Of a DNA stretch of 64,000 nt, positions 50,901 through 61,279 are shown in pieces; the stretch's first letter is position 1, and the number at the start of each line of letters is the position of its first letter. Position numbers and translations under genes: made by a program. The DNA is taken from contig NMRA01000539.1 in assembly GCA_002633005.1 (NCBI GenBank), forward strand, positions 34,559-98,558, written 5' to 3'. Origin of the DNA: Phoronis australis. Lineage: Eukaryota; Phoronida; Phoronidae. The notes under the pieces were generated by a model that worked only from the letters and a program-made list of their open reading frames with translations, did not search any database and was not told the DNA's origin.

Positions 50901-53900
50901 CACATTGTTTCATTTCCATAGTCATAATACAATTACTATGGGAAAATCTCACCAATTTCAGACAAACATTAGTGCCCATTTTGGCCCTTTTCATTTTAAT
51001 GACTTGTAATATTATTAGTAAGGACCACAGCTTTACAAGAAATCGTATGGTGTTTGCTTCACTGCAGACTTTTTTATTGGTAAAGTATTATTTACATGGT
51101 TTTTACTTGTCGTTCATGACGAGAAAAGTATTTCATTTGTTCTTCATAAACTGGTGAAATTTTACCGACGTCAAGTATCACTATAAATCCATACATATCG
51201 ATCAATTTTTCCTCTTTCTCTACCAGTTTGTTACTGTCAGTGGATAACTCCAACGGTTTCCAAAGTCCTTTGGACCGGTCGCGTGACAACAGTACGTCAA
51301 GTGAAAACGGAAACACCCGACTGGATAGGGGCGACTCCAGCAGGAAGACTAAACCAAAGGCTCTCAAAGCTCGGGAGATAGTCGTTGATAGCGGAATGGA
51401 TGACCGTAAGTACGAGTAGAGTTCGAACTCATGAATTCAAAATGTACTGACCCAACAGCACTAGTGACGACTCAAATCTGATCATCTTCCAGGAAGTATT
51501 AGCAAGCATGACAGACATAAGCTGGCACTTTACTGGGCTGTATCCTTGGACTTTACCTTGTAGACAGTTCCATAGACATTTGTGATTTTGATGCATTTTT
51601 GGGGAGCTTTTGTAAGGTCTGTTTACAGTTTTCGTTCATTTGATTTTTACACAATGGGTTGCAATTGTCAAATATGGCACATGGGGTTATCATAGTGATG
51701 CTGCTGTCAGTGGTCTAGATTTGGAGACCTATAAGCGGTCTTGAGTTGACGTTATTCATTATCCTGATCCCACTCGCCTGAAAAATGTACACCTGTTGCA
51801 AAGTGTGTACTGAAAGATTTGTATTATAAAAATTGAAGTGTTAATTTTCTTGCCATAGCTTTAACCATTGTCTGTCAAAATACGAGTAATAGTGTCAACG
51901 TTGCACATTTCATCGCAGTGTGACTCCATGTCAATGTTTGTCTTGAACCGTTTCATTACGATTTCAGCTCTCTTCGGTGTTGACGGCTTTGACGATTCCA
52001 GTGATCCATTTTACGAGTCTGATGATGAGGAAGGTATGCAGTCTTACCAGATATTTTAATTTCTGTGTTGAAATGCAGGGTGTTCCAATAATATGGTCTT
52101 CAGTTATTGTTTAGTACAGCAATTCTCCACTTGTGCACAAAACTAATTGCCAATATAGTCATTTATCAAGGGCTCGATTACTTTGCTTCAAAAAAAAATT
52201 TAAAAACTTATCAAACATTTAATATCTTTACAATGCAAACCATGCTGGTAATAGACTAAAATGTTCTTAATCTTTCTTTTGTGGGGAAGTTTAACGCATG
52301 TGCAGTAAGTATGTCCTGTAAGTCCAACTTAACCACTATTGTTCACATTAAAATATTTGAACATGGACATATATGGTTACTGCAAACATGAGGTAGTGTT
52401 GTTAACAGAGACGGTACACAGTGCACGAAGCAATGTTGCCATGGCAACAGTACAAGGCGTGTCAAATGAAAGAAATTAAGATTTATTTGCCGTCCTTTGT
52501 GTAACAGTCAACGTACGTTGACAAACTGTTTGAGATGCTTTTAATGTATTTATTTGAAATTGTTGTTTGCGACTGACGAGTTAAGATATGTCAAAGTATT
52601 GGGTAGTTCTTTCGTTGGTTGTTGCATTATTCACCAAATGAAGAGCAGAAGTTTCATCCCTGTTGTACTTCCATCTGTGGAACACATTTAATAGAAACTT
52701 TCATGTGAGCACCTCAAGGTGACTGTTCATCCAAAAATCTCATGTTTTTACAACTGTGTACCTTGTTTTTATCATGCCTTGAGGCTATAGACTTTTTGTA
52801 TGCATTCAGTTCTAAGCTTTAGAATTAGCACAATCCTATATATTACAATTTTCAGTAAAAGATGTGGAGAAAAAAAGTTTTTGACGTATTTCACTTTTTG
52901 TTGTTTTTCTCTATTTTCACCAAAAGTTTGACAAAGCCTGAGAATTTTGACATAAATTGCCAAGTGAACTTGTTCTTTGAAAATTACATGTCTTGTAACA
53001 GTGCCCCCTTACTTAGTGAAATTGTAAGTGTCCGGGGTTTATATCAAGGAAATTACGGTAGTTGTTTTGCTTCATTGGCGTATGTTGAATATTCATTGCA
53101 GAGGACAGTTACAGTGAAGACCTTCTGTCATCTAACGAGTCTGGTGTTTACTCCACCTCTGTGCCAATTTCTGTCCCCACGTGGAAGACACCGCAACGCA
53201 GGAAGTCCCATCGCGATGGAGATGACGAGGACCGCAAGGTAACACTTTATGAATATTGAACAGAATATGGTTATATAGGACCTTATTGAAAAGTTTGTAA
53301 ATTTAGTCAGATTTTTAGAAAACTAGATTTTAATTTGGTAAAACTGTGTATTTTTGGAAAGTTAAAGTCAATGTAGAATTAGATTTTAATTTAACGTTGT
53401 GCCAATCTGTCTTTAATTGGGTCACCCCATGCAAATTATCGTTTCTTTTATGTTCTCATACTCCTCATGCAAAAATGGAACATTTTAAAAACAAATCCTA
53501 AAAATATTGTGGACACCAGTGCATAAAGAAAATAGCATCTGAAATTTTTATATCCATCCAATCTCTTGTTTCTGAGATATGATGTTGCGAAGTTAGCCAC
53601 ATTTGGACATTTTTCTTGAGACCTACATAACCTTGAGCTGTTAATAAGGATGGTGATGAGAAGGGCTTTATTGCAGATATTCAGGATATCTGTAATGAAC
53701 AAGCACTTATAGTTGTATAGTAGTTGATGAGGTTGAAAAGTGAGCAAGTTCTATTACTGATATTTAGAATTTCATGAAAGAATATTTATAATCCTGGCTT
53801 GAAAAGTCTGGGGGCCCATTCCTGGAAAACTGACTTTCGTAAGACAAATCTCATTCTTCAGTCAATTATAAGATAAAACATAAATTTGTCTCGAGACCTT

Positions 53901-54728
53901 TTCAAGAAAGAGATCTTGTGCTTGACTTCAGTTTTTTTACTTATATTTTGTCTTAATGTTCACTAACTTAACTGATGTGGAATTTTCAAAGTTTGGAAGT
54001 TGAGACAAATTTTAGACTTCAGTAAAAATGAACTTAAGTCAGTTTCTTGGAACGGGCTTGAGGTTGTAAAATTAAGCGGAGTCGAGTTGACTGTGTTAGT
54101 GATAGGTGTGTCTTCACTACCTATCTGTATACACCACATACATTAGTCACTGAAGCAAGTCAATGTCACCTACTACAAAATGTTCAGATGGTAAAACTGT
54201 AGAAGCATTCAGTGCAGTGACAAGTTCATTTGTTCCAAAATTCATTTCACAGAATTATGTATCCATAAACTAATCACGGAAGATTTGGAATGCTGTCTTA
54301 ATGTGAAACTGATACTTTGTGTCGATCCTTTGTTTTGTTGAGAACACATTATCCATTAATAGTCTAGACCTATTTTGTGGTAATAGTCACTTGGAAGTGT
54401 CCCACATTTTGACAACCAGTTTTCTCCACTGAATCACGGGCATCAAACTGACTCTCAAAATGCGGGACCGCTCTAAGTGGCTATTGTCATTTTGCAGTTG
54501 GGTTTTTTTTGTGTCATCGGTGTGCCCGTGATGGATGTTTTCGACCAGTACTCACCACACATCAAATGTTGTCTTTTTAATCGTTTTCAGAAGACCCCAC
54601 CTATGGAAAATATGGCTGCAAGCATGCAAGCCCTAGCTCGCAGTGTACAGACAGATGGGACAGAAATATTCGGAGACCGTCCGCGGCCAAGGTTAAACAC
54701 AATGGACATGGCTAAAATCCGAAGATAG
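35916..54728 (+). CDS. AKT1S1: Proline-rich Akt substrate PRAS40 family (AKT1S1 / fly Lobe), 9 exons
   Basis: Nine exons join in frame to 378 codons. The family binds raptor and inhibits mTORC1; Akt phosphorylation and 14-3-3 binding relieve this. The C-terminal third matches PRAS40. LFGVDGFDD followed by DPFYESDDEE parallels the TOS region. SVPISVPTW (Ser311) parallels the mTOR site Ser183 context SLPVSVPVW. MAASMQALARSV leads into FGDRPRPRLNT, where Thr370 in RPRLNT equals the Akt site Thr246. Residues 153–205 are a probable coiled coil. The N-terminus differs from the human Ala/Pro-rich one: it has C16xC18 and C85xxC88. It is longer than human PRAS40 (256). The start ATG has a good context (CAAAAATGG). 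Confidence 0.9.
36229..36229. other. Single N without flanking duplication
   Basis: Unlike the other three single-N positions, I see no repeated block on its two sides. It may be a true small gap or an ambiguous base. Confidence 0.5.
37614..38010 (+). repeat. Two diverged copies of a ~190-base repeat
   Basis: GTCCAATGGAAACTAGGGCT near 37616 and GTCCAATTGAAGCTTGTTCC near 37806 begin similar segments, each followed by an AACTATGATTA- or AGTATGATTA-like word and later by GAAAATTCTCT- or AAAATTCTCT-like words. Confidence 0.4.
38306..38813. mobile_element. TTAA-flanked inverted-repeat element (piggyBac- or Harbinger-like MITE)
   Basis: TTAA is present on both sides (38306–38309, 38810–38813). 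Terminal inverted repeats GGCCCCTTCACACT and AGTGTGAAAGGGCC pair at 13 of 14 bases. The body is CpG-rich, with repeated AAGTTAAC/AAGTAA words and no coding frame. Confidence 0.7.
46252..46341 (+). CDS. AKT1S1: AKT1S1 exon 2
   Basis: It encodes EAMKLSCDCLNVGIHVRGTD and then LPPLDTTLL, including the C16-D-C18 pair. It is preceded by TTTTTTGTTTTAG. The 527-base intron after it shows nothing recognised. Confidence 0.85.
46869..46951 (+). CDS. AKT1S1: AKT1S1 exon 3
   Basis: It encodes LNELCLEEEFFNLKLSQVQL and then DLEGVAI and ends in phase 0 (ATA|gtaagt). The 2,159-base intron after it holds a perfect hairpin at 48154 and a dispersed-repeat core near 48383. Confidence 0.85.
48154..48186. repeat. 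Perfect 15-base inverted repeat with 3-base loop
   Basis: GTCATGATAAGGGGT, loop GTG, then ACCCCTTATCATGAC. The two arms are exactly complementary. It lies in an intron; role unknown. Confidence 0.9.
49111..49248 (+). CDS. AKT1S1: AKT1S1 exon 4
   Basis: It encodes EHKYLVNHQTICDYVIHRCE and then NCQMWTHATKMGDSSGKLLI. It contains H83, C85, C88 and H93, a possible metal-binding cluster with C16/C18. Phase 0 at both ends. The 945-base intron after it shows nothing recognised. Confidence 0.85.
50194..50474 (+). CDS. AKT1S1: AKT1S1 exon 5 (coiled coil)
   Basis: It encodes 93 codons from DGSSTERLRSSSDYSQLFRI to a charged helical stretch (VEEEAAMEERIREFEEKQRA). It is more GC-rich than its neighbours. 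It ends AG, completed by T (Ser). The 752-base intron after it shows nothing recognised. Confidence 0.9.
51227..51405 (+). CDS. AKT1S1: AKT1S1 exon 6 (Ser/Asn-rich linker)
   Basis: It encodes LLLSVDNSNGFQSPLDRSRD through KAREIVVDSGMDD, a polar, probably disordered linker rich in Ser, Asn and Arg. The 562-base intron after it shows nothing recognised. Confidence 0.85.
51968..52033 (+). CDS. AKT1S1: AKT1S1 exon 7 (TOS-like region)
   Basis: It encodes LFGVDGFDDSSDPFYESDDE and then E. LF-x-V-D matches the position of the human TOS motif FVMDE, and DPFYESD matches human PPFCESD. The 1,068-base intron after it shows nothing recognised. Confidence 0.9.
53102..53238 (+). CDS. AKT1S1: AKT1S1 exon 8 (mTOR-site region)
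   Basis: It encodes DSYSEDLLSSNESGVYSTSV and then PISVPTWKTPQRRKS. Ser311 in PISVPTW aligns with human Ser183. The 1,352-base intron after it contains the inverted-repeat element at 53811–54060. Confidence 0.9.
53811..54060. mobile_element. MITE-like element, copy A
   Basis: The left end GGCCCATTCCTGGAAAACTG and the right end CAGTTTCTTGGAACGGGCTT are near-perfect inverted repeats. Internally it shares TTTCAAGAAAGAGATCTT with copy B at 60473–60872. Confidence 0.75.
54591..54728 (+). CDS. AKT1S1: AKT1S1 exon 9 (Akt-site exon and stop)
   Basis: It encodes KTPPMENMAASMQALARSVQ, TDGTEIFGDRPRPRLNTMDM and AKIRR, then TAG. R-P-R-L-N-T is the Akt consensus RxRxxT. This is the strongest family signature in the gene. 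Confidence 0.95.
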   Translation, partial: KTPPMENMAASMQALARSVQTDGTEIFGDRPRPRLNTMDMAKIRR

Positions 54729-56035
54729 GCAGCTTCACGCTTCCTGTGCGCAGTGTTATTCCTAGTTTTAATCTTGTTACAAGCCACTGTGTGGTGCTGT
54801 TGTAGTCTACCGAAGTCTATTTGTTAGAGAGAGAAGCCAATGCTAAAGTTATATTTCACCGTGTCGATGTAGTTTCCACGGTTACCACTGTTGCCAAGTA
54901 TTGTTAGTGTGGTCAGTAAGGTTTCAGATGTCTTGGTCATCTTGGGACCATCATTAACTGCCAAATTTGAGGTGTTTAATGTTATCAACATAATGCAATC
55001 ACAAAAGCTTGAGCACTTCCATTGGGTGGATATTACCCGACTCTGTACATGCAATTTTTTCAGTGCTGCAAGAAAGTTAATTTACATCAGAAAGGGATCA
55101 ACAGTAAAAATTCTTCAGTTTGGGACACAATTGGTGGACAGGTGAAATTTAATTAGGTCAAATTTCTCAACACAACTTATCAGGAAAATTCACTTTACTT
55201 TAAGCTTGGTTTGAAGAGTGAAACTATCACCAGAAAACATTTGGTAAAATTTCGAGCATTTGCAAGAATGTGGCTCTGAAAAATAGAAATATGACAACTT
55301 CATCATTATTTTTGTCCCAAAATGAAAAATTTTTACTGTGACCAAAAATTGCCACTTTGTGATCTTTTGTCAAAATTACTTGATTTTGATTTTTTTTTAC
55401 TTGTCAGTATTAAAGGTGAGATTGGAAGGATGTATTCTTGCGAATGTGAAATGACTGGGCCCTCACATTGTGCTTCTGGGGGTCGATATTTGTATGAATT
55501 GTTTACGATCTATAGCATTTTGTTAAGGGTACTTTATGGACATGGTCAAAAATTTTTCTTCAGTGATATAGCCTTATATGAAGTTTTTTATGAAAGTGAT
55601 ATTGAGCACCCCATACCAAAAATGGCCAACTTTGAAGCGCTCTAAAATATCAAGAATTGAGTGGTGTATTATGTCAAAAATAACAGTTCAGCTCAATTCT
55701 GACCACAGCATAACCATAAAAAACGAGAAGTGCTAAATGTGAAACGTTCGAAACGGGGTGTCCCAAGGTAATAGTTGTATTACTTATACAGTGCTCAATA
55801 TACCTTTAAGCATTTTATTCTTAGCAGTAAGTTTGAATTAGTTCAATATGCTCCTTTTGTACATTGAATGTTAATTATAATACTTTTATTCAAACAAAAT
55901 TAAAATGCTTTGATGCACCCTGTCAAAATTATTTTACTATCGACTGTGCCCGTAATGGCGTGGTCTTCCCATCCGTGTGTTTGTTCTGTCTTCGTGCACC
56001 ATGACTTAAATAAACACTGGAACGTATTTGGTTTT
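54729..56035 (+). other. AKT1S1 3' UTR (inferred)
   Basis: Non-coding sequence from the stop to the polyadenylation signal at 56009. It contains a copy of the dispersed repeat core near 55124. The boundary is inferred from the motif only. Confidence 0.5.
56009..56014 (+). terminator. Candidate AKT1S1 polyadenylation signal
   Basis: AATAAA is followed within 30 bases by T/G-rich sequence (GTATTTGGTTTTCTTTTC), about 1.28 kb after the stop. Confidence 0.5.
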
Positions 56036-58554
56036 CTTTTCTAGCATTACACCTTTGACGCATCTTGGCAAATCCACTGGTCATTCACAAATGCTAATAC
56101 TGAATACTTGTGTGTTGAACAGAATCCCTGCTGATGACAACAGTCCACTTGGTGTTAGATGAAGTTGCTATAAGCTCACATTTTATCAAAAGCTAACTTC
56201 TCACAGCACATACAACATAGGGTCTTGGCTTGTTCCATACACAAATTAGAAACGGTTTCTGGGCTTGGAAATAAATAATGCAAGTTTCTTATTTAGTGAG
56301 ACCAGTCACAATACGTTGGCTTATCACAACCAGTCTATGCACAGAGTGTGGTCTCTGGCTATAACGAGCCCAGAAATGAACTCATCTGAACGAGGACCTA
56401 AATGAGAACAATTTTATAAGTGGTCTAGACAGAACTGAAGAACATTTTTAAAAAAAAGTCTTGCAGCGGAGTCCATGGAAGCAGGAGATAGGTCCATGTC
56501 ATAATCGAATGAGTTACGACTCAAAGTACAACTTACAGACCACTAGACGCTTTCCAAACTTAAATGTACCTTGTTCGTACCAAAGAGATTGTAAGTTTCA
56601 AAACTAATTTATAAGTTATAACTCTCAGTCTAAACACTTAAAAATTGTAACTGAAGCGGGGTTATAACCCCTACAAGGGTGGTTTAGTGAGAGACGACCT
56701 AATAGCACTGGAGCTAGAGTGAACTCACGGGCCACGGATTACTTTCTTATTGTTCCAAGGCACGTTTTGTTTTAGTTTGACATAAAGGCATACAAAAAAC
56801 TTCATCCTGTATATTGAAGACATGCAATTAACAGTTAAGAATTGCGCTTTGATAACATAACAGTGATATGTACTACAATAAATTGGCAATAAGCTCGCGT
56901 AACTAATTTTGATAAACATGTAAACCACCTGGTGCTCACATGTAAACCACCTATTGCCATAAAACTGGTCTGAACTTGTTAATTACTCAGATGTGAAGTG
57001 ATTTTTGATCTTGCAGAGAACCAACAGTTCATAATTGCCGGAAACCTGTGTCTGGCAAATAGATTGATAGTCTACTGAGCCAATCTGTTATTACAATATG
57101 ATCAGCTAGACTGCATAATAAAAGCTAAGAGACAAACAGAAGGATTTGGGAGCTGCTTGTATGGAAGTCACCTTTAAAAGATGTATTTGCATGCTCCTAA
57201 CTATGCTAATGTATAGCAGGAACTAAACGACAATGCTATTTGAACATCATCTATGCTAAACTAAGTGCAGTTTGTATTCATCGACAACTTGTAAATACGA
57301 AATAAAAAAATCTGCAAATAGGTGACCTTTGCAATAATGATGTACCTCGCTGGCTCACATAGCCTGCATCATGCAGTGTTATTCCCCAGCAGCATGTCGT
57401 GATACTTACTGGACACGGTTCAGTGACTTGCAGCAAACCATTTTCGCACAAAACTTGTTCTTTAAACATTTATTTGACAATTTTCAACCTACTTCATATT
57501 CATATCATTGAAAAATTAGCCAAACAATCACAGAGATACGGAATTAGCGTGCAAGTTCCACTTTAACAGTACTATAACGAATAACATTGCACAAGCTAAA
57601 ATTGCTAAAATATAAACATTAAGATGAACAATTTGGACTTCAGAACAAGTATACATTAAATGTAAAGTCTACTTGCATTGATTAATTTTTACAAAATTGG
57701 TAAAAAGCAACGATAAGCCAGTCAGCAGTCAATTGCGAGGTTTTGAAAACAAATGTGAAATGGCAGACACAATAAGATCAGCAAGTTAGTGTCATGTGAC
57801 AGTGAAAAATTCATGCTGCGGTCAAACTGTACATAGCAATAACAAACTATTAGTTCTTTCTGGGTCCAGACACTGCATCTATATTTAAGGATAAACTCGA
57901 GACGAATTTCATAATGGAAAGTGGCCTGTCAAACATAAGTTGGTTTTTTGTGGCAGAAGCTGTTTTACTGTTGAAAATAACCTACATTCGGACTACACGT
58001 ACATATTTATGTTTACAACACAAGTAACAAGCATGACATATATGTGAGGATTTACACGCGTCATAAAATACGCCCTGCGGCACTCCCCCAAGGCCATACA
58101 GCCCAAAATAAGACTAAATAGTTTCCAGGATAGTGGCTATAATGGCCTCCCACAGTTCAATTCCTTGGTCACTCCCAGTGTAAAGCCAACTCTACTCAAG
58201 TGCAGTTCACAGTAACATGTTATAACTAAACGTAACATTAGATTTTCATAATTTTAACCGATTGCTGAAGGTGTAATTTTTGCCAGTAGTCAGAGCTGCT
58301 ATAACGCGACTTTTGTTGGATATTACGGTTCTCAGAAGACCTCTCACAGTTGTGATATTGCTCTCAACTTGTTCCTTACTATTAAGGTTTCTAAGCACAA
58401 GGTCTATACTCTATTCTCTGTACGTGAAACTAGACTCAAAATTGGACCAATTGCGCATTATGCTTACAAGAGCAATGTGGAGCGTTGAAATGCATCCACG
58501 AATGCACCGCAAATGGTGTGCTTCTAAGGTTGTTTATTTGCATCATAAAAATGC

Positions 58555-59330
58555 CCACTAGATGGCACAAAATGCCAAATCCATTTGGAAACGGGAACAT
58601 GCCATCGCTTCTTTAATAGAAAGCTATTCAACAAATTTCATAAAAATCTGTCCACGAACTTCAGAGAAACAAAGGAAAACAGGAAAAAATGAAATTCCCA
58701 CTAGGGTGCACAACATTCGTTGGATATGCCTGAAAGTTGTCTGTTGTTCGCTTCATATAAATACACTAATAATATTAAATTTAATAAAGATCCTGCAGTG
58801 GGTTTAGGAGATACAGCCATGGGCGCAAAACAAAACTATCACTAGGAGGCACCACAGAAGTCAAAGTCATTATCAATTGTCTTCTTCACACTTAGGAAGG
58901 AAATATACGCTAATTTTCAAAATCATCCTTATTAATGGTTTGGTTGATAGAGGGGTGGAGGCCAAGAAACAGACTCGAAAACAGTAAAAATGGCCACTAA
59001 GTGGTACAAGCTACGTCGAATCCATCCGAAAATGGGAGGATAGGTCACCTGACTAATAGATGCCTATATGCCAAATTTTATGAAAATATGTTGAGGACCT
59101 TTGACGGTACAGAGGTAAACGTATAAAACTAAAATTGTCACTAGGGGGCACACCAACAGTCAGATCCGTCCGAAAGTTCGCTGATGCAATCCAATCCATG
59201 AAAGAAACAAAATTTCATGAACAAACGTCAAAGGGTTTTGGAGATACAGCAGTGGAAGCCGGAAGGATGCCAAATGGACACCGGCAGGACGGACAGATTG
59301 ATGGAGATGACGGCATAATGCATCCAATTA
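58555..59330 (+). repeat. Five-copy ~145-base diverged tandem repeat with CTCF-like words
   Basis: Unit heads lie at 58555 (CCACTAGATGGCA), 58698 (CCACTAGGGTGCA), 58839 (TCACTAGGAGGCA), 58994 (CCACTAAGTGGTA) and 59138 (TCACTAGGGGGCA). Within units AATCCATCCGAAA-, ATGCCAAATTTTATGAAAAT- and GGAGATACAGC-like words recur. The last unit ends in CCGGCAGGACGGACAGATTG. Confidence 0.7.
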
Positions 59331-60472
59331 TAAATATGTGGATGCATAATATGTGAAGAATGACAGCACAACAGTTGAATACCTGGGTTTGGGTCTGCAG
59401 TTTTGTAGTAGTAAGTGACCCAAATCAGTTTGTTGAAGGAAGGAGGATTCCTTTGAGTAAGGAGACGGAAATTGGCTGAATACAGTGGCCTGCACTTCAA
59501 GTGTTGCAAATGCACATCAGACCTACATCCAGTTTTACCAGCAGATAATGTGACAAAACCAGACACTACAACGATACATTCATCAAATCTGAAAGCAATA
59601 AACTGATACCGAATCTTTACATTCGAACTTAAAAATTACAAACTGCAGGTGTAATTTTCCACAAGGAAATCAAACAGTGTTTCCAGACCTGATAAATGAT
59701 TTATTAGTCTCTACCTTGTGCAGATCATGCTACAGTGAAATGCACACTGACAGAAATAATTCCTCAAATGAGGGCAGTCCTTTCAAAATCGTAGGACCCT
59801 AAAAAAATTCCAAACTTGGCCAATTTCAGAACATCGTATCTCAGAAATGGCCGATCGGATTCATGTGAAACTTTTAGATACTTTGCTTTGTGTACTGTTT
59901 TCCAGTACGCTGGTAAGAACTGTTTTTGAAATGTTCAAATTTTGCATGAAAGCTATTAAAAATAGGACTGTCACGCTTTTCATGAAAAAATTCAAAGTTA
60001 TATAAAACAAAAACAAATGTTAAAAGAAAACCACAACAGGATTTTTGAGATTTCTTCACGAATATTTATGTCAAATGAAACTTGGTCATAATATTGAAAC
60101 TGGTGTTTTTCTGTCAATGCACTTTTCTTCTTGCTAAATTTTACCTGAGACACGGTCATGTAATTCAATGAATGACACATTGTTAAAACGTATATAATCT
60201 AAAATTCTGTAAGATCTGTCTTTATACATACTTTACTGAGTTAAAATCTATAATTTTGTAAATATATACCTATACCTTTGCATAATGACCTACATAAACT
60301 TAACCTTTAAGTAAACTACCAAGCACATGCTTAAATGAACCTGGCACTTTAAGTGTTAACTACAAGACTTGAGAAAAGAGCAGTACCTTGTGCAAGTATT
60401 TCCAGAACTTTAGTTACATTAAGCTAGTAGTTTTTAATCATTAATAGTCAGTCATGTTCCAAAATTAGGAAC

Positions 60473-60872
60473 ATGGGGCCCACTCCAACAAAACTGACTT
60501 TTAATAGCCAAGACCAGTGCTGTAGAGGTAAAATTAGAGGCAAGTAGGCACCCAAAGCCCACCGAATCACTTCGGGCATTGAACATAACTTACGGTGTGT
60601 AGGCGCTACGTTCAAATGCCAAAAGGTGGTTGGATGTACCTACGTGCACCTACGCCCCACTACAATACTGGCCAAGAAAAAATTTAAGTTTTAGTAAATT
60701 TTAAAATGAAAGTTAAATTTGTCTCCAGACAGTTTCAAGAAAGAGATCTTAGGTTCAGCTATTTAAATAAGTGTAAGTTTTGTATTAACTTTGACTGTCT
60801 TGCCGGATGTGGAAGTTTCAAACCTTGGAAGTTTAGACAAATCTTAGACTTAGTTTCTTGGAATGGCCCCAT
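60473..60872. mobile_element. MITE-like element, copy B (with internal insertion)
   Basis: The ends GGGCCCACTCCAACAAAACT and CTTAGTTTCTTGGAATGGCC are inverted. It shares AAATTTGTCTC and TTTCAAGAAAGAGATCTT with copy A. It is about 150 bases longer than copy A because of extra sequence near 60510–60690. Confidence 0.65.
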
Positions 60873-61279
60873 GCACTCCAATTTTCAAAACAATTAAAGC
60901 CACATTTTGCTCAATTCAGCTGTCACATGACCAAAGAGCAAAAACCAATAGCTGATCAGCAACATCATCATGGCAAATTCACATTGGTGTGTCATGTTAC
61001 TGACCTATTTTTGAAAGGAAGTCCATGCGTGAAAATTTTTTTGAATTTTAGCGTTGGCCAACCTCAATAAGATAGGCAATTTTCCAGAACATTTTTCTTT
61101 TTTTTTTGTTCTTCTTGGTAACAGAAAACAAGTCCGTTCATGGTAAGGAAGATTTTGAAAGTGAATAGTACGAGTAAAAGGCTAAATTTGATTTTCTGTT
61201 TTTGGCAAGCTAAACAGGGCAAGATGTAGCTTCTACTTATCCAAGTAAGTTTAATATGCTTTAACGGTGTTACGTGATC

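Larger units (their letters stand above)
56036..61279. other. Region between convergent gene ends
   Basis: No coding sequence recognised. It includes the ~145-base tandem repeat (58555–59330) and MITE copy B (60473–60872). Part may be the 3' UTR of the zinc-finger gene on the minus strand: a candidate ATTAAA (minus) lies at 61250–61255, and an AATAAA (minus) at 59700–59705. Confidence 0.55.
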
